Origin: Salegentibacter flavus
Lineage (GTDB): Bacteria > Bacteroidota > Bacteroidia > Flavobacteriales > Flavobacteriaceae
Direction of reading: 5' to 3'
DNA: 64,000 nucleotides
Assembly: GCF_900115145.1 (NCBI RefSeq)
Contig: NZ_FOVL01000008.1
Span: forward strand, 1-64,000
The position numbers and the translations under genes are program-made. The notes below the pieces were generated by a model. It saw only the letters and a list, made by a program, of their open reading frames with translations. It did not search any database and was not told where the DNA came from. Below, in pieces: positions 7,848 through 16,420 of the stretch (positions are counted from its first letter, which is position 1; each line of letters begins with the position of its first letter).

Positions 7848-7855
7848 CAAAAGTA
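7848..7855 (-). promoter_or_regulatory. Promoter -7 element of rseP
   Basis: TACTTTTG on the minus strand fits the Bacteroidota -7 consensus TAnnTTTG and lies 28 bases upstream of the rseP start codon. Confidence 0.6.
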
Positions 7856-7952
7856 ACCTTTTAAAAACTCCTAAAAAAGTTAATCTGAAACAGCCGCAAA
7901 CGAATTTCTGAAATTTTAATCCAGACTATGCGACTAATTGAGCGCCAGCCAT

Positions 7953-7960
7953 TAATTTTG
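7953..7960 (+). promoter_or_regulatory. Promoter -7 element of the SCO gene
   Basis: TAATTTTG fits TAnnTTTG and ends 17 bases before the start codon at 7978. Confidence 0.6.
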
Positions 7961-7977
7961 CATTCAATCCTAAAAAT

Positions 7978-8652
7978 ATGATCCAGTTTTTTGCCAAATT
8001 TAAAACCTTAGCCATAGTTCTGGCTATTCTTTCGGTAATAATCATTTCTGCTATTTATACACTTCTGAAACCTGAAGAGCGTCTGCCCATATTTCAGCCC
8101 GACATGGTAAATGCTGAACTGGTAGACACTACCGTACAGCACGTCAGGAAATACCATACTGTAGCCGATTTTAAACTGATAAACCAAAACGGAGATACCA
8201 TCACCCAGGATTTTTACCAGGACAAAATCTATGTTGCAGATTTCTTCTTTACCACCTGCCTGACCATCTGCCCCGTAATGACCGACCATATGTTGCAGAT
8301 TCAGAAAGAGATAAAAAACGACCCTGAAGTCTTACTGCTCTCCCATACCGTTTTCCCAAAAACCGACTCTGTACCGGTACTTAAAAAATACGCTGAAGAA
8401 AAAGGAATCATAGATGAAAAATGGAACCTGGTCACCGGCGATAAAAAACATATCTATGAATTGGCCCGGAAGTCTTACCTGGCCTCAAAAAGCGATGGAG
8501 ATGGCGGCCCTTACGATATGATCCATACCGAAAATTTTGTTTTGGTAGATAAACAAAAACGCATTCGCGGATTCTACGACGGAACCGATCCTGAAGCCAT
8601 TGAAGATCTGATGGATGATATAAGAATTCTAAAAGCAGAATACGCCGATTAA
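7978..8652 (+). CDS. SCO1/SenC-family copper chaperone
   Basis: SCO proteins are thioredoxin-fold, membrane-anchored copper chaperones that help assemble the Cu-A centre of cytochrome c oxidase. A single membrane anchor spans residues 10-30. The copper-binding CxxxC is TCLTIC (Cys-94 and Cys-98), and the third ligand His is in DMIHTENF (His-183). Length (224) is normal. It has its own promoter and is followed after 59 bases by feoA, which also has one, so the two are probably separate units. The family assignment is firm; the exact oxidase it serves cannot be seen here. Confidence 0.93.
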   Translation: MIQFFAKFKTLAIVLAILSVIIISAIYTLLKPEERLPIFQPDMVNAELVDTTVQHVRKYHTVADFKLINQNGDTITQDFYQDKIYVADFFFTTCLTICPVMTDHMLQIQKEIKNDPEVLLLSHTVFPKTDSVPVLKKYAEEKGIIDEKWNLVTGDKKHIYELARKSYLASKSDGDGGPYDMIHTENFVLVDKQKRIRGFYDGTDPEAIEDLMDDIRILKAEYAD

Positions 8653-8692
8653 GTTTTTAAGGCTCAAACTTTTCTGCTTATGTAATTTGCAG

Positions 8693-8700
8693 TACTTTTG
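8693..8700 (+). promoter_or_regulatory. Promoter -7 element of the feo operon
   Basis: TACTTTTG fits TAnnTTTG and ends 11 bases before the feoA ATG. No Fur-like palindrome is obvious around it. Confidence 0.6.
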
Positions 8701-8711
8701 TCTTGTTTAAA

Positions 8712-8957
8712 ATGAATCTAAATAAAGTGAAGCTCACTCTGGCTCAATTAAGATGCGGACAACGCGGGATTATCAAGGACTTTTCAACCGAAGATGTTCC
8801 GCTAAAACTTCTTGAAATGGGTTGTCTTCCCGGCAATGAAGTTGAAGTCATACAAACCGCTCCTTTTATGGACCCTATGTATCTCAATGTTAATGGTAGC
8901 CATCTCGCTATTAGAAAAGAGACCGCTTTACATATAGAAATAGAGCTTATCGATTAA
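8712..8957 (+). CDS. feoA: FeoA, small SH3-like partner of FeoB
   Basis: FeoA is a small cytosolic SH3-fold protein that supports ferrous-iron uptake by FeoB. The 81 residues contain LRCGQRGII, the LLEMGCLPGNEVEV motif and a typical final strand. I chose the ATG at 8712; an in-frame TTG at 8703 would add three residues but overlaps the promoter region. The stop codon is one base before the feoB start, so the two are translationally coupled. Confidence 0.92.
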   Translation: MNLNKVKLTLAQLRCGQRGIIKDFSTEDVPLKLLEMGCLPGNEVEVIQTAPFMDPMYLNVNGSHLAIRKETALHIEIELID

Positions 8958-8958
8958 T

Positions 8959-11061
8959 ATGAGCAAGCAGATCAATGTCGCCCTTATAGGAAATCCCAAT
9001 ACCGGAAAGACCTCAGTGTTTAACCAACTCACAGGTCTAAATCAAAAGGTAGGTAATTATCCAGGTATCACTGTTGAAAAAAAAGAAGGGATCTGTAAAC
9101 TCCCGCGGGGGCTCAAAGCCCATATAATAGATCTTCCAGGTACATATAGCCTCAATGCTTCTTCCCTTGATGAAAATGTAGTTATTGAACTGCTCCTCAA
9201 CAAGAATGACAAAGATTATCCCGATGTAGCTGTGGTGGTAAGCGATGTGGAAAACCTAAAGAGGAATCTTTTGCTTTTTACACAGGTAAAAGATCTGGGA
9301 ATACCTACCATTCTAGTGGTGAATATGGCTGACAGGATGGAGCGAAAAGGAATTTCACTGGATGTTGAACGACTGGAAGAAAAATTACGCACCAAAATAG
9401 CCCTGGTAAGCGCAAGAAAAAACACCGGTATTGACGAGCTTAAAGAGTTCATCATAAATTACAAGCACCTTTCCACCGAACCTTGTGTAAACGCTTCAGT
9501 GATAGATCCCGAATATTTTGATGGGCTGCGCAGTGCTTATCCCAATCAGTCCCTCTACAAGTTGTGGTTGGTGATCACACAAGATGTGAATTTCGGGAAT
9601 CTAAGTCGCAATGAACTGGCAAAAACCTCAGGCTTTCAAACTAAATCTGAAAGTGACCTGAAAAGGCTTCAGCAGAAAGAAACAATTTTGCGCTACCAGT
9701 TCATCAATGGGGTCCTTAAAGAAGCCATGAGTGTAGATGCCAGGGCGGCAAAAGACCTACGTGCCAGATTAGACCGCGTTCTAACTCATAAAATATGGGG
9801 CTATGTGATTTTCTTTGCAATCCTGCTTCTCATTTTTCAGGCGATTTATAACTGGTCGAGTTATCCTATGGATATGATTGATGTTGCCTTCGCCCAGTTT
9901 AGTGAATGGACAAAAAACAATCTGCCTGCCGGTGCTTTCACCAGCCTTATCGCTGAAGGAGTAATTCCCGGGTTAGGCGGGATCGTGATCTTTATCCCCC
10001 AGATTGCCTTTTTATTCCTTTTTATCTCAGTTCTGGAAGAAAGTGGTTATATGAGTCGGGTGGTTTTTCTTATGGATAGAGTAATGAGGCGTTTCGGGCT
10101 AAGTGGAAAAAGCGTAGTTCCCTTGGTATCTGGTACCGCCTGTGCTATTCCCGCAGTAATGGCCACCAGAAATATCGAAAGTTGGAAAGAAAGGCTTATT
10201 ACTATTCTGGTAGTGCCTTTTACCACTTGTGCGGCAAGATTGCCCGTGTATCTTATCATAATAGCCCTGGTAATCCCAGACCGCAGTGTCTGGGGATTTA
10301 ACCTTCAGGGTCTAACCCTTATGCTACTTTACCTCATTGGTTTTGGAACGGCAATAGCTTCAGCCTGGATTCTGAATAGAATTCTTAAAATAAGCTCCAA
10401 AAGCTATTTCGTGATAGAAATGCCCAATTACAAACTTCCTATGCTGAAAAACGTAGGAATTAATGTTGTAGAAAAAACAAAATCCTTTGTCCTTGGTGCC
10501 GGAAAGATCATCTTGGCGATCTCTGTTGTTCTTTGGGTATTGGCCAGTTATGGCCCCGGCGAAAAATTCAGTAATGCTGAAGAGATCGTAAGCGTTAATT
10601 ATTCAGAAGAAAACCCTGTTTCAGAAGCAGATCTTGATGAGGAGATCGCTTCTTTTAAACTGCGTAACTCCTATATAGGGATTATGGGAAAAGGCATTGA
10701 ACCAGTGGTGGCTCCTCTGGGCTACGACTGGAAGATAGGAATAGCTATCATAAGTTCTTTTGCTGCCCGGGAGGTTTTTGTGGGTACCCTGGCTACAATT
10801 TACAGCGTTGGCAGTGATGAAGAAGAAACTATTAAAAACCGAATGGCCGCTGAAACAAACCCCATTTTAGGCGGACCCTTGTTTACCTTTGCCAGTGGGA
10901 TAAGTTTATTGCTTTTCTATGCTTTTGCTATGCAGTGTATGAGTACCCTCGCTATTGTTAAACGAGAAACCAACACCTGGAAATGGCCTTTATTTCAGCT
11001 CGTAGGGATGAGTGTATTTGCTTATATTATTGCTTTAACGGCATTCCAACTATTAAAATAA
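8959..11061 (+). CDS. feoB: FeoB, ferrous iron transporter
   Basis: FeoB imports Fe(II) across the inner membrane and carries an amino-terminal G domain. I see G1 GNPNTGKT (11-18), G3 DLPG (58-61) and G4 NMAD (122-125). The polytopic membrane part starts at about residue 275 and includes the Gate motifs with conserved Cys (GTACAIPAVMATR and FTTCAARLPVY). Length 700 is normal. It follows feoA by one base and is followed by a tiny Cys-tail membrane protein, a common third member of feo operons in this phylum. Confidence 0.97.
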   Translation: MSKQINVALIGNPNTGKTSVFNQLTGLNQKVGNYPGITVEKKEGICKLPRGLKAHIIDLPGTYSLNASSLDENVVIELLLNKNDKDYPDVAVVVSDVENLKRNLLLFTQVKDLGIPTILVVNMADRMERKGISLDVERLEEKLRTKIALVSARKNTGIDELKEFIINYKHLSTEPCVNASVIDPEYFDGLRSAYPNQSLYKLWLVITQDVNFGNLSRNELAKTSGFQTKSESDLKRLQQKETILRYQFINGVLKEAMSVDARAAKDLRARLDRVLTHKIWGYVIFFAILLLIFQAIYNWSSYPMDMIDVAFAQFSEWTKNNLPAGAFTSLIAEGVIPGLGGIVIFIPQIAFLFLFISVLEESGYMSRVVFLMDRVMRRFGLSGKSVVPLVSGTACAIPAVMATRNIESWKERLITILVVPFTTCAARLPVYLIIIALVIPDRSVWGFNLQGLTLMLLYLIGFGTAIASAWILNRILKISSKSYFVIEMPNYKLPMLKNVGINVVEKTKSFVLGAGKIILAISVVLWVLASYGPGEKFSNAEEIVSVNYSEENPVSEADLDEEIASFKLRNSYIGIMGKGIEPVVAPLGYDWKIGIAIISSFAAREVFVGTLATIYSVGSDEEETIKNRMAAETNPILGGPLFTFASGISLLLFYAFAMQCMSTLAIVKRETNTWKWPLFQLVGMSVFAYIIALTAFQLLK

Positions 11062-11068
11062 TTTTATT

Positions 11069-11215
11069 ATGGAACTACTTCAGAATATATTGGTTTTAAT
11101 AAGCTTCCTTTTTGCTTTGGGATATTTGTTCACCAAACTAATCTGGACGCCCTCCTTTTTAACCAAAAAGAAAACCACTAAATCCTGTGGGGTTTCCGGC
11201 TGTGGCTGTGATTAA
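11069..11215 (+). CDS. FeoB-associated small Cys-rich membrane protein (48 aa)
   Basis: A 48-residue frame begins seven bases after feoB. It has one hydrophobic segment (about residues 5-26) and a short Lys-rich linker, and it ends CGVSGCGCD with four cysteines. This is the layout of the small FeoB-associated Cys-rich membrane proteins seen behind feoB in many Bacteroidota. The cysteines probably face the cytosol and may handle iron or iron-sulfur; the role is not established. It converges on the next gene with one base between the stop codons. Confidence 0.8.
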   Translation: MELLQNILVLISFLFALGYLFTKLIWTPSFLTKKKTTKSCGVSGCGCD

Positions 11216-11216
11216 G

Positions 11217-11624
11217 CTATATCTCTGCAGACCCTGAAACTTCAATGTAGAGGCTGTAGTCTGAAGCTGCGATCTTCCCGGAAATTTCAGGATAAGGACT
11301 TAAACGAAGTGCCGAAATATTAAATATATTTTCTCCCAGTAAATCGGAGGGTAGATTCCGGGATGCTCCCAGACTTATAACCCGCTCTTCGAGTAATTTT
11401 CCGTTTTCAAAAATTTCAACCAATACTTTAGCCTCCCCTGCCCAGATACAGGTGGTACCTTCTGGACAACGGGAGTCAGAAATCACTTTTTTAAACTTTA
11501 GACTTTTGCCTTCTAAAGTAAATGTTTGACCGGGAGCTAGTGAGGAGTAAAGATGCTCCGGGCCAGGTGTGCTTTGCGAGAATCCAAGGCTGGTCACAAA
11601 AAACAGAAAAAGAAAAATTCTCAT
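11217..11624 (-). CDS. Exported protein of unknown function (SRCPEGTTCIWAGEA motif)
   Basis: I do not recognise a named family. The 135-residue protein has a cleavable signal peptide (about residues 1-17, ending LGFSQS). The mature domain is mostly beta-strand and contains two cysteines in SRCPEGTTCIWAGEAKV, likely a disulfide. Similar small exported proteins with this motif occur in flavobacteria. It sits between the feo operon and the zinc/iron transporter, so a link to metal handling is possible but unproven. Confidence 0.7.
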   Translation of the reverse strand: MRIFLFLFFVTSLGFSQSTPGPEHLYSSLAPGQTFTLEGKSLKFKKVISDSRCPEGTTCIWAGEAKVLVEIFENGKLLEERVISLGASRNLPSDLLGENIFNISALRLSPYPEISGKIAASDYSLYIEVSGSAEI

Positions 11625-11673
11625 AAGTACTATTAATATTAAAGCCGCTTCGTTTTTCCTGATGTTGCAAATA

Positions 11674-12495
11674 TTAACCCAAACCTACATCCAGGGCCAT
11701 CATTACCATAAACCCGAGGATAAAGCCCATCGTGGCAATATCAGTGAATCTTTCCTGCTGCGACTCGGGAATCACTTCCTCTACCACCACAAAGATCATC
11801 GCTCCTGCTGCGAAGGAAAGCGCATAAGGCAGGATGGGTTCAAAAGTCATCACAGCCCAGGCACCAAGCACTGCGGCAAAAGGTTCCACAATTGCCGATA
11901 GCTGACCGTAGTTGAAACTCTTCCATCGGCTTAATCCCTGTCGGCGTAAAGGCATTGCCACTGCAAATCCTTCAGGAAAGTTCTGGAGACCGATTCCTAT
12001 CGCCAGGGCCACTGCGCCACCAATACTGGCTCCCTCAAAACCCATGGCAGCTCCGCCAAAAAGAACCCCAACAGCCAAACCTTCCGGAATATTATGTAGT
12101 GTTATTGCAAGCGTGAGTAAGGTAGATTTATGCCAGGGCGTTTTTATGCCTTCCTTTTCACTCATTTGAAAGTTAACGTGAAGGTGAGGCAGAATTTTGT
12201 CTAATCCGAAAAGAAATAATGCCCCCAGACCAAAACCTATAAGCGGCGGAACGGTTTTTTCAAAGCCTTCTCCCGGACTCATTTCTATTCCCGGGGCCAG
12301 CAAGCTCCAAAAACTCGCTGCAACCATTACTCCCCCGGTAAATCCCAGCATCCCATCAAAGAATTTACGGTTTAATCCTTTAAAAAGAAAAACCAGTGAA
12401 GCGCCCAATGCAGTTAATCCCCAGGTGAACAAGGTGGCTAGAAAGGCTGCTAAAATCGGATCTATACTTTCAAAATAGTCTATAATATTTTCCAT
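11674..12495 (-). CDS. ZIP-family divalent metal transporter
   Basis: ZIP transporters import zinc, iron or manganese into the cytosol. Eight hydrophobic segments are visible, with the metal-site helices HNIPEGLAVG (TM4) and LQNFPEGFAVAMP (TM5) that define the family. I use the ATG at 12495; a GTG at 12501 overlapping the previous stop as GTGA is possible. The gene directly follows the DtxR/MntR-type repressor, so the repressor probably controls it, which favours manganese or iron as substrate. The substrate itself cannot be read from the sequence. Confidence 0.92.
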   Translation of the reverse strand: MENIIDYFESIDPILAAFLATLFTWGLTALGASLVFLFKGLNRKFFDGMLGFTGGVMVAASFWSLLAPGIEMSPGEGFEKTVPPLIGFGLGALFLFGLDKILPHLHVNFQMSEKEGIKTPWHKSTLLTLAITLHNIPEGLAVGVLFGGAAMGFEGASIGGAVALAIGIGLQNFPEGFAVAMPLRRQGLSRWKSFNYGQLSAIVEPFAAVLGAWAVMTFEPILPYALSFAAGAMIFVVVEEVIPESQQERFTDIATMGFILGFMVMMALDVGLG

Positions 12496-12497
12496 AT

Positions 12498-13151
12498 TCA
12501 CATTTTAATAAACAGGTTTCCGGAGATTGCCTGGGATATCCTAAGCTCTTCCCCGTCTATAACTATCAACATAGAATTATCAAAATCTTCTATATCTTTT
12601 ACTTCTACCGTTTTTCCCAGTGCGATTTTGTTTTTATCGAGATATCTAAGAAAATCGGCAGAGGTATCTTTTACTCCTACACAAATTCCGGTTTGCCCTT
12701 TGTCCAATTCTGAAAGCAGGAGCTTATTGGAAACCGAAAAATTACCTTCAGCATCCGGAATTGGATCGCCGTGGGGATCACGTTTGGGAAAGCCCAGAAA
12801 TTTATCAAGTTCACGGGTTAACTTTTCAGATTTTATATGCTCGAGTTGTTCGGCAACATCATGCACCTCATCCCAGTTAAAATTTAATTTCTCTACCAGG
12901 AAGAATTCCCAAAGCCTATGTTTTCGGATTACCTCAATGGCGGTTGCCCTGCCTTTTTCGCTAAGCTTCACGCCCTGGTATTTTTTGTAGATCACCAGTT
13001 GCTTATCTGATAGTTTCCTGATCATATCGGTTACCGAAGAAGCCTTGGTCTCCATCTCTTCGGCCAGGGCATTGGTACTCACCCCTCCCTTATACTTACG
13101 TTCCAGGTGAAAAACAGCTTTAAGATAATTCTCTTCTGAAAAACTAAACAT
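12498..13151 (-). CDS. DtxR/MntR-family metal-dependent repressor
   Basis: The 217-residue protein has an amino-terminal winged helix (SEENYLKAVFHLE... and SSVTDMIRKL, residues 5-65). A metal-binding and dimerisation domain with HRLWEFFLVEKL and the HDVAEQLEHI motif follows, then a carboxyl SH3-like FeoA domain (about 145-217). The family represses metal-uptake genes when Fe(II) or Mn(II) is abundant. It forms an operon with the ZIP transporter and is divergent from a TonB receptor whose promoter holds a DtxR-like box (13204-13219). Whether it senses iron or manganese is open. Confidence 0.93.
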   Translation of the reverse strand: MFSFSEENYLKAVFHLERKYKGGVSTNALAEEMETKASSVTDMIRKLSDKQLVIYKKYQGVKLSEKGRATAIEVIRKHRLWEFFLVEKLNFNWDEVHDVAEQLEHIKSEKLTRELDKFLGFPKRDPHGDPIPDAEGNFSVSNKLLLSELDKGQTGICVGVKDTSADFLRYLDKNKIALGKTVEVKDIEDFDNSMLIVIDGEELRISQAISGNLFIKM

Positions 13152-13169
13152 ATATGATTTTTAAAGAAG

Positions 13170-13177
13170 CAAAAATA
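13170..13177 (-). promoter_or_regulatory. Promoter -7 element of the repressor–ZIP operon
   Basis: TATTTTTG on the minus strand fits TAnnTTTG and lies 18 bases upstream of the repressor start codon. Confidence 0.55.
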
Positions 13178-13203
13178 CATTTTTTATTTGATCTTATCAA
13201 TTT

Positions 13204-13219
13204 TTTAGATTAGACTAAA
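13204..13219. promoter_or_regulatory. Probable DtxR/MntR operator
   Basis: TTTAGATTAGACTAAA has 5-bp inverted arms (TTTAG/CTAAA), and its inner 14 bases match 12 of 14 positions of the core TTAGGTTAGCCTAA of the classical DtxR box. It lies between the divergent promoters of the repressor gene and the TonB receptor, 10 bases upstream of the receptor -7 element, where bound repressor would block RNA polymerase. Which promoter it controls is an inference. Confidence 0.65.
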
Positions 13220-13228
13220 TATTTTAAT

Positions 13229-13236
13229 TAGTTTTG
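13229..13236 (+). promoter_or_regulatory. Promoter -7 element of the TonB receptor
   Basis: TAGTTTTG fits TAnnTTTG and ends 11 bases before the receptor ATG at 13248. Confidence 0.55.
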
Positions 13237-13247
13237 CCTAAAAAAAG

Positions 13248-15509
13248 ATGAGATCTCTAATAATTGTCCTCCTTGTTTTCTGCGGAAATATATCCACTGC
13301 TCAAACTATAAGTGGTAAAGTAGGAGATAAATCGGGGGAGCCCGTTGCTTTGGCCAATATCTATCTGGAAGATTCAAAAAAAGGTACCACTACCGGAAAA
13401 GACGGGAAATATATTTTAAGGAATATTAAAAGGGGTAGTTATCAACTGGTGATAAGTGCCATGGGTTATAAGACCATTAAAAAGGGAATAACAATTTCAA
13501 AAGATCAAATTATTAATGTTACCCTGGGAGAATCGAAAGATCAGCTGGATGAAATTCTTATTGTAGATACCCAAACCGGTTTAACCCGGAAAACACCCTA
13601 TAATGTTTCTACTATTAGTATGCAGGGGATAGAAAACAAAGGTAATCCCAATGGAATGATGGGTAGCCTTAGAGAGCTCCCAGGGCTTTACGGAGCCGAA
13701 TTCGGCCAGGGAATTATTAAGCCTTTCATTCGTGGACTTGGATTTTCCCGGGTTGTCACTATTTACCAGGGCAATAAACTGGAAAATCACCAATGGGGTG
13801 CAGATCACGGCTTGGGAATTAATGATCTTGGTGTGAAACGCGTAGAAGTGGTTAAGGGCCCGGCATCGGTATTATATGGATCGGGTGCTCTGGGAGGAGT
13901 ATTGCTGGTTAAGGATGAAGATAATTTTATGAATTCAGAAAAAATTACGGGCAGTATTGGCAGCACCTATAATAGTGTTTCCAGGGGGATTAGAACTTAC
14001 GCTTCAGCGGGAAAATCTTTTAAAAATGACTTGTTCTTTGCTGTGGATATGGCAATGGAGAACCATGCCGATTATCAGAATGGTGATCAAAGAATTATTG
14101 GCAACAGCAGGTTTAACTCAAAAAGCCTTCGCCTACATTCCGGAGTGAAAAAAGAAAATTTTGAAAATAAATTGGCTTTTACCTATAATGACCAGGACCT
14201 GGGTATAATTCATGATGAAGAGATGTTGCCTTCAGAAAGTCTTGCAACTACACCCAATGACCGCAAAATGCAGTTGCCATTCCAGGAAGTTTCCGATTAT
14301 CTTTTCTCTTATAACCAGGAAACAAAAAATGAACAGTTTGAGACATCTTTACACATTTCGCGTCATTTTAATGAAAGGCGTGAAATAGAATCGGCAAGGG
14401 AGCTTATTGACCTCGGATTAAAGCAAAATCATACTTTTTTCAATGCCCGTTTGAGTCTGCCAAATGGAAAAATAAAACACAGTTTTGGAGTTCAAGGGAG
14501 TTTTGTGAAAACCAAAAATTTCGAGAATTCAGAAGATTTCCTAATCCCGGATGCCGGTGTTTTTGAAAGTGGAATTTATTATCTCGCCAGCGCTTCTCTG
14601 GATTCCTGGTATGTACAGGGTGCCCTGCGATATGATTACCGCCAGGTAACTGCCGATGCCACTGCAGCATATCTTATCGCCGATGAATTTATCCTGCCCG
14701 GCAATCCTGAAAACCGCAAGCTTATCAGGGAATTTGGAGGGCTCACAGGCTCCCTTGGAGCAACAAAAACTTTTAATAACCAACAGCAACTTAAGCTTAA
14801 CTTTTCCACCGGATTTCGCGCTCCGGACCTGGCCGAACTTTTTTCCAATGGGCCACATCCCGGAACCAACAGGTTTGAAAAAGGGAATGACACATTTGGG
14901 CGGGAGCAAAGTTACCAAGTAGATGCAACCTATTCTTTCAGAAAAAATAAATTCCAGGCTAATGTCTCGGTCTTTGGAAATCTGGTAGAAAACTACATTT
15001 TCTTTACAGCCTCCTTAGAGCAACCACCTGAAAATAATCAGGAGATATGGAGTTATCTCCAAACAAATACAGGCTTCTACGGCATGGAATTCGATGTAAA
15101 ATATAACTGGTTGAACGAAAACCGACTCGAAACATCGGTTTCCGGAGCGTTTGTGCGAGCCAGAGATCTGGATGCAAGGGAAAATCTTAGTTTTATCCCA
15201 CCCGATAATTTTAATCTGAAAGCTACCTATTATGCGCTTTCAGATAAAAGTATGACCATTTTCTCCAGGCTTCGAATAATAAGTGACCAAAACAAGACTG
15301 GTCTAAACGAAGAAAAAACTCCGGGTTATACTCTGTTGAATCTGGGTGTAAACAAAAAATTCAGGTTTGGAAAGAATTCTCTGGATGCAGGCTTTACCAT
15401 CCACAATGCTTTAGATAAAACCTATGTAGATCATATGTCTTTACTAAGAGCTTTTAATGTAAGCAGCCCGGGAAGAAATATTATGCTGAATTTGAAATAT
15501 GACTTTTAA
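13248..15509 (+). CDS. TonB-dependent outer-membrane receptor, probable metal/metallophore uptake
   Basis: The 753-residue protein starts with a signal peptide (1-18). A CarboxypepD_reg-like domain (20-105) follows, typical of Bacteroidota receptors, then the plug (GLYGAEFGQGIIKPFIRGLG, about 145-225, ending VKGPASVLYGSGALGG) and the beta-barrel ending in Phe. The plug includes QWGADHGLGI, as in heme or metal receptors. The divergent DtxR/MntR-type repressor and the operator in the promoter suggest that it imports a metal complex across the outer membrane. No TonB box is certain. Its stop lies two bases from the convergent DnaJ-domain gene. Confidence 0.92.
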   Translation: MRSLIIVLLVFCGNISTAQTISGKVGDKSGEPVALANIYLEDSKKGTTTGKDGKYILRNIKRGSYQLVISAMGYKTIKKGITISKDQIINVTLGESKDQLDEILIVDTQTGLTRKTPYNVSTISMQGIENKGNPNGMMGSLRELPGLYGAEFGQGIIKPFIRGLGFSRVVTIYQGNKLENHQWGADHGLGINDLGVKRVEVVKGPASVLYGSGALGGVLLVKDEDNFMNSEKITGSIGSTYNSVSRGIRTYASAGKSFKNDLFFAVDMAMENHADYQNGDQRIIGNSRFNSKSLRLHSGVKKENFENKLAFTYNDQDLGIIHDEEMLPSESLATTPNDRKMQLPFQEVSDYLFSYNQETKNEQFETSLHISRHFNERREIESARELIDLGLKQNHTFFNARLSLPNGKIKHSFGVQGSFVKTKNFENSEDFLIPDAGVFESGIYYLASASLDSWYVQGALRYDYRQVTADATAAYLIADEFILPGNPENRKLIREFGGLTGSLGATKTFNNQQQLKLNFSTGFRAPDLAELFSNGPHPGTNRFEKGNDTFGREQSYQVDATYSFRKNKFQANVSVFGNLVENYIFFTASLEQPPENNQEIWSYLQTNTGFYGMEFDVKYNWLNENRLETSVSGAFVRARDLDARENLSFIPPDNFNLKATYYALSDKSMTIFSRLRIISDQNKTGLNEEKTPGYTLLNLGVNKKFRFGKNSLDAGFTIHNALDKTYVDHMSLLRAFNVSSPGRNIMLNLKYDF

Positions 15510-15511
15510 AG

Positions 15512-16243
15512 CTACATCCCGCGTTCCTTCTGGATCTGCTCGTAAGCTTCCTGCACTTTATTGAATTTTTCCTGCGCCCCTTTCCGGTAGGCTTCATCCA
15601 TATGCCCAAGCTTATCGGGGTGGTATTTTTTCACCATATGACGGTAAGCTTTTTTCACCTCGTCATCACTTGCTGACTTTTCGATCTCCAGGATTTTATA
15701 AGCATTATCAGCCGATTTGAAGAACATAGCCTTCAGACTTTCAAAATCCATGCGGCTTATACGCAGAAAACCAGCAATCTCCTGGATGGCACGGGCTTCG
15801 GCTTCACTCACCCGGCCATCGGCCTGGGCTATTCCGAAGAGAAAGTGAATGATTTGCAAGCGAGCCGGATATTTGGTTCTGGCAGCGAGGTATTGCGAAA
15901 TGCGCGAGGCAGAAATCTCCCGATCCTTGATAAGATCATTAAAAGTTCTGAAGGTGGCATTAGCATGCTCCTTTCCATAGGCCTGTACAAAATAGGACCG
16001 CACGTAGTCGAGTTCCTTTTGGGTTACATTACCATCGGCTTTTATCACTATGGAACACAGCGAAAGCAGGTTGAGTTCAAAATCTCCGGGAGAGACCTTT
16101 TTTTCCTCCTGGCTGAACATTCTCCGCATCCCAGGCCCCGAGCGTGTCCAGTTATCTATTACCGACCCAATTATAAATCCCAGGATCGCTCCACCAAAGC
16201 GGAAATACATATAACCCAGGACCGCAAGTACCCATTTAAACAT
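15512..16243 (-). CDS. DjlA-like membrane protein with TerB and DnaJ domains
   Basis: The protein has a short amino-terminal membrane segment (about residues 5-27) and a TerB-like helical domain (about 55-165, with LCSIVIKADGNV and FGIAQADGRVSEAEA). A carboxyl J domain (about 180-243) carries the HPD motif in KKYHPDKLG. This is the DjlA layout; DjlA presents clients to DnaK from the inner membrane. I chose the ATG at 16243 instead of the TTG three bases upstream. It has its own promoter box. Confidence 0.9.
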   Translation of the reverse strand: MFKWVLAVLGYMYFRFGGAILGFIIGSVIDNWTRSGPGMRRMFSQEEKKVSPGDFELNLLSLCSIVIKADGNVTQKELDYVRSYFVQAYGKEHANATFRTFNDLIKDREISASRISQYLAARTKYPARLQIIHFLFGIAQADGRVSEAEARAIQEIAGFLRISRMDFESLKAMFFKSADNAYKILEIEKSASDDEVKKAYRHMVKKYHPDKLGHMDEAYRKGAQEKFNKVQEAYEQIQKERGM

Positions 16244-16265
16244 CAAGCTAATTTTAAGTAAGCGG

Positions 16266-16273
16266 CAAAGATA
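16266..16273 (-). promoter_or_regulatory. Promoter -7 element of the DjlA-like gene
   Basis: TATCTTTG on the minus strand fits TAnnTTTG, 22 bases upstream of the start codon. Confidence 0.55.
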
Positions 16274-16375
16274 CTATTTTACCAAAGTTTAACCGAATGC
16301 CAGCCTACTGAATGTAATTGACATAACCTATTCACCTATAATAAATTGAGATATGCTCAGCTTAAGTTAATTTGG

Positions 16376-16383
16376 TATCTTTG
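16376..16383 (+). promoter_or_regulatory. Promoter -7 element of the bacilliredoxin gene
   Basis: TATCTTTG fits TAnnTTTG and ends 37 bases before the ATG at 16421. Confidence 0.55.
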
Positions 16384-16420
16384 CTTTTCATAAAAATTTT
16401 AATACAAAAACAAATAATAT

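Noticed and set aside
8653-8711. Riboswitch upstream of feoA
   Set aside because: The gap is only 59 bases and mostly promoter; no conserved structured element is visible.
11569-12478. Three plus-strand frames opposite the ZIP transporter
   Set aside because: They are low-complexity translations antisense to a clear transporter gene, with no start context or homology signs.
16247-16420. Small RNA gene in the gap before the bacilliredoxin gene
   Set aside because: I see only divergent promoter boxes and no stable structure or terminator.
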